Assembly: GCA_002722455.1 (NCBI GenBank)
Contig: PBMB01000002.1
Span: forward strand, 1-64,000
Direction: 5' to 3'
Length of the DNA stretch: 64,000 bases
DNA from: Chloroflexota bacterium
GTDB taxonomy: Bacteria > Chloroflexota > Dehalococcoidia > Lucifugimonadales > GCA-2722455
Position 1 is the stretch's first letter. Every line of letters starts with the position of its first letter. The position numbers and the translations under genes are program-made. The notes beneath the pieces were generated by a model. It was not told the DNA's origin. It saw only the letters and a list, made by a program, of their open reading frames with translations, and did no database searches. Below are positions 8,879 through 16,168 of this stretch, piece after piece.

Positions 8879-9193
8879 TTATCGAGTAAATTTATTTTTT
8901 CTAGAATTATTTACTTTTTTTGTTTCTGTATTGTTAGGCTCGATTTCTTTCTTAATATCGTCTAATAGTTTTTTTCCTTGGTTGTAAACACCAGTGCTTG
9001 CTTTGGCTTCGTTTGGTGCAACACCATTATCTTCGGGTTCGTCTATATTCCAGTATGCTGATTCTTGGTTAGGATCAAGGTTGGGCCAGTCTATATCATT
9101 ATCCTGCAAATTTTCTTGCGTTAATTCATAATCAATATCTTCTTCCTGATTTTCTTTAAATAATAATCCTTTTAATTTATCAAATAAACCCAT
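8879..9193 (-). CDS. Small acidic hypothetical protein
   Basis: A 104-aa protein starting MGLFDKLKGLLFK, an amphipathic N-terminus typical of membrane-peripheral or PspA-like small proteins, followed by a very acidic Glu/Asp/Asn-rich middle and a basic C-terminus. The ATG at 9193 is preferred over an upstream in-frame TTG because AAAGGAG lies 5 bases before it. No family recognised. Confidence 0.65.
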   Translation of the reverse strand: MGLFDKLKGLLFKENQEEDIDYELTQENLQDNDIDWPNLDPNQESAYWNIDEPEDNGVAPNEAKASTGVYNQGKKLLDDIKKEIEPNNTETKKVNNSRKNKFTR

Positions 9194-9319
9194 AATGACT
9201 CCTTTCAAATAGATTAATTAATTATAAATTATCATAATAATTTAAAATAACAAAAAAAAGACTTTTTTTATCAATAAACAAAGAAAATATAAAAATAAAA
9301 ATATAAAAACAAAATAAAA

Positions 9320-9339
9320 AAAGACCTTCTCAGGTCTTT
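9320..9339. terminator. Bidirectional terminator
   Basis: Stem AAAGACCT/AGGTCTTT with TCTC loop and T run; it lies just past the stop of the leftward gene 9346-10068. Confidence 0.85.
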
Positions 9340-9345
9340 TTTTGA

Positions 9346-10068
9346 TTATATACTAACATTTCTGTAAAGGTGCTGTTTGTAGAATCTTTCTACTTCACGA
9401 TTATATCTTTTTATCAATAGTTTTACTTCTGTATCATTAATAAGTTTTTTATCTAATAAATGTTCAAACATTTTAACAATAAGAACTCCATTATTAGTGG
9501 TATTATCTTCCTCTAATAAATAATAAGCATAAGAAATGAAGTCGTATTTTTCAATATCTTTTGTCTTTTCAAAAAAAAGCTCTGGTTCAACATATTCTGA
9601 ATCAAAAACAATCTCTCTTCGTTCGACTAAAAATAAATCCCCTTTGTTGATTGCTTCATTTAAATTATTAGTTTGTCGTGTTTTTTCATGTTCATTGTTA
9701 ATATATTGAAAATGTTCTTCTTCTAAATCTAACCTTTCAGCAAGCAATTTTAAAGTAGAATCGACTTCTTTGAAATCAAGAGAAACAGCTAAAAGTTCAC
9801 TTTTTAAGATTTCTTTTGCTTCTTCTTTCAAAGGTTCTCTTTTGTTAACTGTATATTCAATTTTCGCTTCTGGAACATAAACTTTCTTTACGCTTTTCTT
9901 TTTAATATCATAAGCTTCGATACCGTCTCTATAAACTCGTTTGGACAATATATTATGTTTGTTCGTGCAAAGATTTTCTTTTTTATCAATTTCTTCTGCA
10001 ATCTCAAATAAAGAATCGACAAATTCCATTTCATCACAAATAATTAGCTCTTCAAAATTAATATTCAT
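9346..10068 (-). CDS. Hypothetical protein
   Basis: A 240-aa helical, Glu/Lys-rich protein. The ATG at 10068 follows CAGGAGAAAG and overlaps the TAA of the upstream gene (TAATG), so the two are translationally coupled; an in-frame GTG further upstream lacks a binding site. Without a recognisable domain I cannot propose a function. Confidence 0.7.
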   Translation of the reverse strand: MNINFEELIICDEMEFVDSLFEIAEEIDKKENLCTNKHNILSKRVYRDGIEAYDIKKKSVKKVYVPEAKIEYTVNKREPLKEEAKEILKSELLAVSLDFKEVDSTLKLLAERLDLEEEHFQYINNEHEKTRQTNNLNEAINKGDLFLVERREIVFDSEYVEPELFFEKTKDIEKYDFISYAYYLLEEDNTTNNGVLIVKMFEHLLDKKLINDTEVKLLIKRYNREVERFYKQHLYRNVSI

Positions 10069-10574
10069 TACTCTTTCTCCTGACACAATTTATTTAATTT
10101 TTCTATTTCACAATGAAAAAAATGATTGGAAAAGTCTTTTTCATTATAATTTTTAACAAATTCAACGAAAGTTTTTGTTTTCTTTCCTTTTTTAATAGAA
10201 TCAGCTCTCGCAATCGCTTCTTTTAAGTTTTTTTTGCCTTCTTTATATTCATTGAAATTTTTATTCATGGCTTCTTTTAAAATTTCGTTTTTAAGAAAAT
10301 CAATGTTGCCAGAATGGTTTATTTCTTTAAAAATAAGATTGACTCTAAAATCCTCATCTTTTTTTAAAAGTTCTTTAAAGAAAATCTCTTGAAATTTATA
10401 ATAACCTTTTTCATAAAATTGTTCTTGATCATAAGTTGAAAAACCGTTGCCAAAATGTTTTTCAAAAAGAGATTTTGGAAAAATATCTTTTATCGTTTTC
10501 TTTTTGACAGTAAACAAAATAATATTTTCATAAAAATCATTAACAGCTCTTGTGTAATTAAAATTATATTTCAT
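10068..10574 (-). CDS. Hypothetical protein
   Basis: A 168-aa soluble, lysine-rich protein, first gene of a two-gene operon with 9346-10068 (one-base overlap, TAATG). The ATG follows AGAAGGTTTTT. No signal peptide, membrane segment or known motif is visible. Confidence 0.7.
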   Translation of the reverse strand: MKYNFNYTRAVNDFYENIILFTVKKKTIKDIFPKSLFEKHFGNGFSTYDQEQFYEKGYYKFQEIFFKELLKKDEDFRVNLIFKEINHSGNIDFLKNEILKEAMNKNFNEYKEGKKNLKEAIARADSIKKGKKTKTFVEFVKNYNEKDFSNHFFHCEIEKLNKLCQEKE

Positions 10575-10633
10575 AAAAACCTTCTGTTGAATAATTTTAT
10601 GATTATATCAAAAAAATATAAAAAATAAAAGAA

Positions 10634-10659
10634 AAAACTCACATACGAATGTGAGTTTT
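10634..10659. terminator. Bidirectional terminator
   Basis: An 11-bp perfect stem AAAACTCACAT/ATGTGAGTTTT, loop ACGA, in the gap between two leftward transcription units. Confidence 0.85.
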
Positions 10660-10694
10660 ATTGTTATTTTCTTGATTGAAAGAGAAAAACTTCA

Positions 10695-11504
10695 TTATTT
10701 ATAGAAATATAGTTCTATAATTTTAATTAATTCACCTTTCGATAATGAAGGATTGCCAGCAGTATTTTTGGCTGCTTTTTGAAATTCTTGATAACAATCC
10801 TTAAATGCTTGAATTAATAACTTTTTGTCAATGAAACCTTTTGTTTTTAAATAGTAATGTGAAGCTTCTTTGTATTCTTCAAAATTTTCTAGAACTTTAC
10901 CAGAAAGACCACCTACTCTTCTTATTGCAAAATCACCGTCTTCTTTTTTACAAAAATCAAATAATTCACTTGTCTTTTTTTCTATTATCTTTTCTCTTTT
11001 AAAATCTTCTTTTTTCCATATTTGAAAAACACAAGGAACATCATAGGCTTCACCATTATGAAGAAAGCTATTTTTAGGTAAATCTTCTTCAAAAACCAAA
11101 TGTAGATTAAGATTGATTTGATTTTGTGTAGAGGTTTTCTTAAAGGTTTTAGGAAGGACAAAGGCAACATAATCAGAATACGTACCTGATTTATTTAGAA
11201 ACTTGATTGCTAATGACGAATTTTTACCAAATGGAGGATTACCAATGGTAAAAATAGGTTTTGAATTATTTATAGATTCGATAGAGAAATCAAAAAAATC
11301 AGATTGTTTTATATAATCTTTTTTTGGTTCTAGATCCATAGCAATAGAATCTTTGTGAAATAAAGAACTGAAGCTGCCTTCGCCAGCACTTGGTTCTATT
11401 AAAAAGAAACTTGATAAATCATATTTATCATTTAAAAATTCATAATATTTTTTTGCTAAAGTTGGGTTTGTATAAAATTGATCCAATTCTCTTGATTTAC
11501 TCAT
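10695..11504 (-). CDS. Class I SAM-dependent DNA adenine methyltransferase, orphan
   Basis: A 269-aa methyltransferase. Motif I is EPSAGEGSF (SAM binding, about residues 33-41) and motif IV is GNPPFGKN (catalytic NPPF for N6-adenine methylation, about residues 88-95); LDQFYTNP at the start is typical of this family. I use the ATG at 11504, 8 bases after AAGG; an in-frame ATG six bases upstream sits too close to that site and further upstream the reading is hydrophobic leader sequence. No restriction enzyme gene is next to it, so a self-protection role against host restriction is likely. Confidence 0.85.
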   Translation of the reverse strand: MSKSRELDQFYTNPTLAKKYYEFLNDKYDLSSFFLIEPSAGEGSFSSLFHKDSIAMDLEPKKDYIKQSDFFDFSIESINNSKPIFTIGNPPFGKNSSLAIKFLNKSGTYSDYVAFVLPKTFKKTSTQNQINLNLHLVFEEDLPKNSFLHNGEAYDVPCVFQIWKKEDFKREKIIEKKTSELFDFCKKEDGDFAIRRVGGLSGKVLENFEEYKEASHYYLKTKGFIDKKLLIQAFKDCYQEFQKAAKNTAGNPSLSKGELIKIIELYFYK

Positions 11505-11588
11505 TTCCATGTCCTTGTTAAATCTAAGTTTGATTATAAATAACAAGTAAAAAAAATCAAGTAAAAAAAATAGCATAATAATATTAAA

Positions 11589-11609
11589 AAGCTCGCAGGT
11601 TGCGAGCTT
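11589..11609 (-). terminator. Terminator of the glutamate-synthase-like gene
   Basis: A 9-bp stem AAGCTCGCA/TGCGAGCTT with a 3-base loop, followed on the minus strand by a T run, 15 bp past the stop at 11625. Confidence 0.85.
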
Positions 11610-11624
11610 GAATAATATAATTAT

Positions 11625-13112
11625 TTAATGAATGTTATTGATATCAATTTTAACATTTCGAATATGTTGTTTAGTCAACAAATCGAAACTCGATACACCA
11701 CAAGAATGTGCAATTCCCATAATATCTTCTGTTAAATGTTTGTGATATTGCATAACACGAATAGATTTATTTTCAGGAACAAGACCTTTTGTGTATTTCT
11801 TTTTATGTGTAGTAATGCCAGTAGGACATTTATTTTTATTACACAAACGAGCTTGAATACACCCTAATGAAAACAGAAATCCACGTCCAATATTAATAGC
11901 GTCAGCACCTTGTGCAAAAGCCCAACCTGCTGCTGAAGGTGTTATTAGTTTACCACTAGCAATAACCTTAATATCATTTTTCAAATTATATTTATTGAGT
12001 ATTTGACTAATTGAAGGTAATGCTTCTTTTAATGTCATACCCATATTATCCATGTGTGCTAATGGAGCAGCACCTGTTCCACCATCTGCACTATCAATAG
12101 TAATAAAATCAGGATAATAATGATCTGCATTTTCACCTTTATCTTCTAACTCCATTATTTTTGATTTAAAAGCATTAATTATTTCATCAAATTGGTTAAT
12201 ATTACCAAGACATAGTTTAAACCCTACTGGTTTCTCAGTGATTATTTTTACTCTAGATATAAACTCAACCAAATCATTAACATTTTTAATTTCTTTATGA
12301 GCGTTAGGAGAAATAGACGCTTCTCCAACAGGAATACCACGAGCTTCTGCAATTTCTTTTGTTACTTTGTTTTTTGGTAAAATACCGCCTTTTCCTGGTT
12401 TTGCACCTTGGCTTAATTTAATTTCAAACATTTTGATTTGTGCATTAGAAGCAAGTTTCTTAAGTCTTTCTGGATTTAGGGTTAAATCTTCATTTGAACA
12501 ACCATATTTTGCAGTACCAATTTGATAAATAATATCTGCACCACCATTAATATGAAATTTAGATAATCCACCTTCTCCTGTATTCATAAGGAAGCCACCC
12601 ATTTTTGCACCTTGGCTTAACGACAAGACAGCAACGTCTGAAAGCGCACCATAACTCATTGCTGAAATATTAATTCTAGAACCACTAGTATATGGATTCT
12701 TTGTCCTTTTTCCATAAACGATTTCATTAGGAAGTTTTTGTTCGCCAGAGTAGGGAAATTGTGAATTAACAAAAGCAAAATCCATATCTTTTAGATCTAA
12801 TGTGGAACCAAAGGCTTCATTTCTGTTGTTGCCTTTTGCTGATTTATAAGCATAAGTTCTTTCAACTTTGTTAAATGGTTTATCCTCTCTGTCTCCACTA
12901 ACCATGTAGTAATGAAAAAAATGACCTAAATATTCAAAAAGCCAACGAAAACGAGCAAGAACAGGGTAGTTTCGTCTTAGACTATGTTTTTCTTGAAAAC
13001 GATCTTTGATAGCAATCCAAACAATGGAAGCTATAAGAAAAAAGAATGCGAAACCAATAAATACAACAAAAGTATTGGATAAATTTTGAAAAAAATTGGA
13101 TAAGTTAGGCAC
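11625..13112 (-). CDS. FMN-binding glutamate synthase-family protein, membrane anchored
   Basis: A 495-aa stand-alone FMN/Fe-S domain like the central part of GltB. An N-terminal membrane segment (about residues 14-34) is followed by the barrel: GALSDVAVLSLSQGA, MNTGEGGLS, KLSQGAKPGKGG, TIDSADGGTGAAP and GRGFLFSLGC, the FMN and substrate signatures. The CIQARLCNKNKCPTG segment near residue 415 carries the three cysteines of the 3Fe-4S cluster. Glutaminase and NADPH domains are absent, as in the bacterial FMN-binding glutamate synthase family whose reaction is poorly known. Such a gene is unexpected on a phage-like replicon. With IscU and a cystine importer also present, an Fe-S link is conceivable but speculative. 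Confidence 0.92.
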   Translation of the reverse strand: MPNLSNFFQNLSNTFVVFIGFAFFFLIASIVWIAIKDRFQEKHSLRRNYPVLARFRWLFEYLGHFFHYYMVSGDREDKPFNKVERTYAYKSAKGNNRNEAFGSTLDLKDMDFAFVNSQFPYSGEQKLPNEIVYGKRTKNPYTSGSRINISAMSYGALSDVAVLSLSQGAKMGGFLMNTGEGGLSKFHINGGADIIYQIGTAKYGCSNEDLTLNPERLKKLASNAQIKMFEIKLSQGAKPGKGGILPKNKVTKEIAEARGIPVGEASISPNAHKEIKNVNDLVEFISRVKIITEKPVGFKLCLGNINQFDEIINAFKSKIMELEDKGENADHYYPDFITIDSADGGTGAAPLAHMDNMGMTLKEALPSISQILNKYNLKNDIKVIASGKLITPSAAGWAFAQGADAINIGRGFLFSLGCIQARLCNKNKCPTGITTHKKKYTKGLVPENKSIRVMQYHKHLTEDIMGIAHSCGVSSFDLLTKQHIRNVKIDINNIH

Positions 13113-13334
13113 AATAAAACTCCTTTATTTTGGAAACACTATAATAACATTATTTCAATACATTTACAAGAAATATAAGTTTTTCTTCAAAAAAAACATT
13201 TGAAAATAAAGAGTATGTATTATAACTCACAATGTATTTCAAAACATAATTTTTCATTTTTGATCGTTGTGTCAAAAATGCAAAAAATGTAAAATAAATG
13301 TTCTATATTAAACAAACACAAAAAAAGGAAAAAA

Positions 13335-13451
13335 ATGATTTGGGAATCTTTTACCAATATATTAACACAATTGATAACACTAATGACAATGGAGTTAGGA
13401 GTAAGCTCTGCTATTGTATTTTATAATACCTTTAAACCAAGTGGATATTAA
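13335..13451 (+). CDS. Possible 38-aa hydrophobic peptide
   Basis: An ATG 5 bases after AAAAAAGGAA opens a 38-codon ORF with an amphipathic/hydrophobic core and the tail FKPSGY. It overlaps the opposite-strand ORF 13395-13571 by 57 bases, so probably only one is expressed as protein. The ribosome binding site is good, which is why I list it at low confidence. Confidence 0.35.
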   Translation: MIWESFTNILTQLITLMTMELGVSSAIVFYNTFKPSGY

Positions 13452-13571
13452 AGGATTAGTATTGTCAGCACCAACAAGTTTCAACCAATAATTTGTATTG
13501 GTTTCTCTTTCCATTAAGTTATTAATTCTTTCAACTTTCTCTAATTTTTTTAGATCATAAATACAATTCAT
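13395..13571 (-). CDS. Small hypothetical protein
   Basis: A 58-codon ORF with GAGGTTAAAAA before its ATG, 20 bp downstream of the 55-codon ORF at 13592, forming a small leftward operon. It encodes a soluble protein with a helical start (MNCIYDLKKLEKVERINNL) and a W-containing C-terminus. No family recognised. A 9-bp inverted repeat (CATTTTTGA/TCAAAAATG, about 13254-13280) follows and may terminate the operon. Confidence 0.5.
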   Translation of the reverse strand: MNCIYDLKKLEKVERINNLMERETNTNYWLKLVGADNTNPLISTWFKGIIKYNSRAYS

Positions 13572-13591
13572 TTTTTAACCTCAATCATTTA

Positions 13592-13759
13592 TCAAATCTT
13601 TTTTTCGAATCCGTCAAAGCCCTTCAGTATACGGCAATAAGGCTCTTCAATATCTTTCTCTACACTGACTATAATTCCGAATGGCTTATTGTGAAAATAA
13701 TGTCTTCTTGGAGAATAGAAGCTTACTGAAAATCCGTTCCTCTTTACATAAACATTCAT
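13592..13759 (-). CDS. Small hypothetical protein
   Basis: A 55-codon ORF with a balanced, protein-like composition (starts MNVYVKRNGFSVSFYSPRRH, ends EEPYCRILKGFDGFEKKI). An extended -10 TGCTATAAT lies about 50 bp upstream. The Shine-Dalgarno is weak. It resembles short DUF-type phage proteins, but no family can be named. Confidence 0.55.
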   Translation of the reverse strand: MNVYVKRNGFSVSFYSPRRHYFHNKPFGIIVSVEKDIEEPYCRILKGFDGFEKKI

Positions 13760-13806
13760 ATTTTGTATGAATAATATTTAACCTTTTTAACTTCAATAAT
13801 TTAGCA

Positions 13807-13815
13807 ATTATAGCA
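13807..13815 (-). promoter_or_regulatory. Extended -10 promoter (TGCTATAAT)
   Basis: Minus-strand TGCTATAAT drives the small operon 13759-13395 and is identical to the cca promoter. Confidence 0.6.
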
Positions 13816-13884
13816 CAAACAAGAGTTTTTATACAAGAAAAATAATATTTTCTTTAAAAAAACAATATCAAGGTTTTAAATATA

Positions 13885-13893
13885 TGATATAAT
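13885..13893 (+). promoter_or_regulatory. Extended -10 promoter (TGATATAAT)
   Basis: TGATATAAT, 29 bp before the ATG at 13922; AAGGAGA is the downstream ribosome binding site. Confidence 0.65.
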
Positions 13894-13921
13894 AAGATTA
13901 TACTTTAAGGAGAAAAATATA

Positions 13922-14587
13922 ATGTATAAAGATATACTGGATAATGATGATATAAAAGCACTGGAAATGCTTTTAAACGAAGAGAAAATGTCTGTCGCAG
14001 AAAAGAGACATTACTTGTTGGGAGCAGGTTGGGATTTAAAATTAAATTTACTAGAAGAAGATGACCTTTTTGAAGAAAATGATCTAAAAGCAATTAAAAA
14101 ATTAGTTAATCAAGAGCCATTAAGCCCAGCAGAAAAAAGACATTATATATTAGGTTCAAATATAAAAGAGAAAGTTAAAGAACTATCAGAAGAAGCTGAG
14201 TATCAGCATAATGTTTCTAATATCATACACAAAAAAGCTAGAAATGTGCCGAACATAGAAGATGTAAAAGTTGGCGATCAAATATTAATGAAGTTTGAAG
14301 AAAAAGGAATGAAAGACCATTATTGGTGTGATGTAAAAGAAATTGACACAACATTTACCAAAGATAATAAACCAATGTTAACAGTTTCAATTAATACAGA
14401 TTTAAATAAAGAAGATATGACAAAAATAGTTACTTTTGGAATGGATGGTAGAAACTCTTCAACATTATTAACATATTGTAAAACAAGATATGATAATTTA
14501 GAGATAGGTGAAAAAGCATACAGTAAAAGAACGTTAGAAGTAAAGCCAGCGCAAAAACCAAAAAGAAAAAACAGAATGAGACCATAA
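13922..14587 (+). CDS. Hypothetical protein with two AEKRHY repeats
   Basis: A 221-aa protein with an internal duplication: residues about 10-36 (DIKALEMLLNEEKMSVAEKR...) and about 57-83 (DLKAIKKLVNQEPLSPAEKR...), each ending HYLLG or HYILG. The C-terminal about 110 residues form a separate beta-rich domain (VGDQILMKFEEKG) and end in a basic tail. Good ribosome binding site (AAGGAG) and a strong terminator bracket it as a single-gene unit. Function unknown; the repeat looks like a small helical binding module. Confidence 0.75.
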   Translation: MYKDILDNDDIKALEMLLNEEKMSVAEKRHYLLGAGWDLKLNLLEEDDLFEENDLKAIKKLVNQEPLSPAEKRHYILGSNIKEKVKELSEEAEYQHNVSNIIHKKARNVPNIEDVKVGDQILMKFEEKGMKDHYWCDVKEIDTTFTKDNKPMLTVSINTDLNKEDMTKIVTFGMDGRNSSTLLTYCKTRYDNLEIGEKAYSKRTLEVKPAQKPKRKNRMRP

Positions 14588-14593
14588 TTAAAG

Positions 14594-14615
14594 AAACGAA
14601 GCTCTTGCTTCGTTT
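14594..14615 (+). terminator. Intrinsic terminator
   Basis: Stem AAACGAAGC/GCTTCGTTT, loop TCTT, T run; isolates the downstream synthetase unit. Confidence 0.9.
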
Positions 14616-14646
14616 TTTTATTTAAATTTTTTGTTGACTTAAAAAG

Positions 14647-14655
14647 TGTTATAAT
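14647..14655 (+). promoter_or_regulatory. Extended -10 promoter of the ProRS unit
   Basis: TGTTATAAT with no well-spaced -35 (the nearby TTGACT is only 10 bp away). Initiation near 14662 would give a 5' leader of about 160 nt before the synthetase. Confidence 0.6.
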
Positions 14656-14706
14656 GTTAGTATATAAGAAATCAACTAATAAATCTAAGGTAAAGAGAAA
14701 AAGACA

Positions 14707-14739
14707 ATGCTAAAATTTCATTTTGTTCCCTCGTGGTAG
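14707..14739 (+). CDS. Leader peptide MLKFHFVPSW
   Basis: A ten-codon ORF with AAAGAG nine bases before its ATG, lying wholly inside the leader of the prolyl-tRNA synthetase. Codon 8 is CCC (proline), the only proline codon in the leader plus synthetase unit, and it overlaps the anti-Shine-Dalgarno strand at 14729-14734. The position suggests a regulatory peptide whose translation reports prolyl-tRNA supply, by analogy with attenuator leader peptides. One proline codon only is a weak point; CCC should, however, be a rare codon in such AT-rich DNA. Confidence 0.55.
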   Translation: MLKFHFVPSW

Positions 14740-14811
14740 AATTTAATATTTTTATTCGACAATAGTTCGAACGCTTAAAGTATTCTAATTTTACAATTTG
14801 ATTAAACGAGG
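14729..14811 (+). promoter_or_regulatory. Putative translational attenuator of the proline-free ProRS
   Basis: CCTCGT (14729-14734) is exactly complementary to ACGAGG (14806-14811), which is the Shine-Dalgarno of the synthetase (8 bases before its ATG at 14820). Between the two strands, TAGAAT (14737-14742) pairs with ATTCTA (14782-14787), TTAA with TTAA, and TTCGA (14755-14759) with TCGAA (14767-14771), a stacked set of stems that brings the outer strands together. A ribosome paused on the CCC codon of the leader peptide would cover the left strand and free the Shine-Dalgarno. Pairings are seen directly; the mechanism is inference. Confidence 0.55.
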
Positions 14812-14819
14812 AAAATAAA

Positions 14820-16070
14820 ATGAAACAATCAAAATTAGCAGTGAAAACTCGCAAGGAGTTTTCATCGAAAGCATTTAACATTAGCCATAAATGGTTAGAA
14901 AGATCTGGATTTATCACTCAACACTCTGCTGGTGTTTATCATTACGGTCATTTTATGACAAAAACAATCAATAATATTGAAGGTTTAATGAATAAACATT
15001 TAGAAAAAATCGGAGCAACACAAGTCCAATTATCATTATTACAAAGCACTGAATTGTGGAGGCAATCAGGACGCTTTGACCTTTATCAAGGTGAAAATTC
15101 TGGTGCTATGTTTACAACAAAATCAAGAGAAGATAACTTATTCACATTGGCAGCTTCTGCAGAAGAAGTGGCAACGGAATATATTAAAAGCTGTGATTTT
15201 ACAGCAAAGAACTTCGCCTTAAATAATAATAACGTCACAATATTCCAACATGGAATAAAATTAAGAGATGAAATTAGAGCTGCTGGTGGTGTTCTTAGAA
15301 CTAAAGAGTTTAAAATGATGGACGCTTATTCTTTTTCATTAACAGAAGAAGATATGAAAAATGCTTACAATGAGACAAAGAAAGCATTGTCAGACTTTTT
15401 AGACGAATTAGGTTTAGAATATTCATTCGTAAAAGCTGATAATGGAGATATGGGTGGTTCTATATCAGAAGAATTAATGGTATTCACTGAAATAGGTGAT
15501 GATATTATTTGGACAGATGAATCAGGTCAATCAGCAAATGAAGAAGTTGCCGACAAAATAAACTGGGTTGGAAGTATCAAAAAACGTAAAGTTCTTGAAG
15601 TTGGTCATATCTTTCAGTTAGGAACAAACTATTCTGAAAAATTTGATTTAACTTGGGATTCGAGTGAAGGTAAGAAAATACTTCATATGGGTTGTTATGG
15701 TATAGGAACAAGCCGTTTAATTGCCGCTTATATAGAAAAAAACAATGACGAATATGGAATGATATTTGATAAATCAATATCTGCTTATAAAGTGCATGTT
15801 TTAAAAGTGGGTAAGTCAGAGGAAATGGAAGCAATTCTTTCAAGTTTGATATCAAAATTAGAACAATTCAATATTTCTTATTTGATAGACGATAGAAAAG
15901 TTCGTGCTGGTGCAAAATTTATGGAAGCTGATATGTTAGGAATGACAAAACAAATTGTTTTAGGTGATAAAGTCGCCAAAGAAAATAAAGTTGAAGTCAA
16001 AGATAGACGAACAAATGAAAGAACCTTATTCGATATTGAAGATTTTGAATTAATAAAAAATATAATTTAA
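14820..16070 (+). CDS. proS: Proline-free prolyl-tRNA synthetase-like protein
   Basis: A class II synthetase of the bacterial ProRS family, 416 aa against roughly 570, because the INS editing domain between motifs 2 and 3 is missing. Clear family blocks are the motif 2 region LRTKEFKMMDAYSF, EVGHIFQLGTNYSEKF, the motif 3 region MGCYGIGTSR and the C-terminal DDRKVRAG. Remarkably, the protein contains no proline. Residues that are proline in the E. coli enzyme (recalled) are replaced: PTHEE becomes ASAEE, RPRFG becomes RAAGG, MPVVQP becomes LSLLQS, RPG becomes RAG. It should charge tRNA-Pro or a related tRNA in the cytoplasm, but the altered PT.EE loop touches the amino-acid pocket, so specificity or activity may differ. 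It has its own promoter, leader and terminator. Confidence 0.88.
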   Translation: MKQSKLAVKTRKEFSSKAFNISHKWLERSGFITQHSAGVYHYGHFMTKTINNIEGLMNKHLEKIGATQVQLSLLQSTELWRQSGRFDLYQGENSGAMFTTKSREDNLFTLAASAEEVATEYIKSCDFTAKNFALNNNNVTIFQHGIKLRDEIRAAGGVLRTKEFKMMDAYSFSLTEEDMKNAYNETKKALSDFLDELGLEYSFVKADNGDMGGSISEELMVFTEIGDDIIWTDESGQSANEEVADKINWVGSIKKRKVLEVGHIFQLGTNYSEKFDLTWDSSEGKKILHMGCYGIGTSRLIAAYIEKNNDEYGMIFDKSISAYKVHVLKVGKSEEMEAILSSLISKLEQFNISYLIDDRKVRAGAKFMEADMLGMTKQIVLGDKVAKENKVEVKDRRTNERTLFDIEDFELIKNII

Positions 16071-16080
16071 AACAAAATAA

Positions 16081-16106
16081 TGGTTAAACAAAAGTTTGTT
16101 TAGCCA
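16081..16106 (+). terminator. Intrinsic terminator of proS
   Basis: Long stem TGGTTAAACAAA/TTTGTTTAGCCA (one G-T pair) 10 bp after the stop; AT-rich, followed by a T-rich tract. Confidence 0.65.
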
Positions 16107-16120
16107 TTTACTTTTGCTTG

Positions 16121-16129
16121 TGGTATAAT
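16121..16129 (+). promoter_or_regulatory. Extended -10 promoter (TGGTATAAT)
   Basis: TGGTATAAT, 40 bp before the methyltransferase start at 16169. Confidence 0.6.
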
Positions 16130-16168
16130 ATTTTAATAAGGTTAATAAAGAAGAGAGAAATTACTTAA

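Noticed and set aside
14634-14655. TTGACT plus TATAAT as a full sigma70 promoter for the ProRS unit
   Set aside because: The spacing is only 10 bp; I keep it as an extended -10 promoter.
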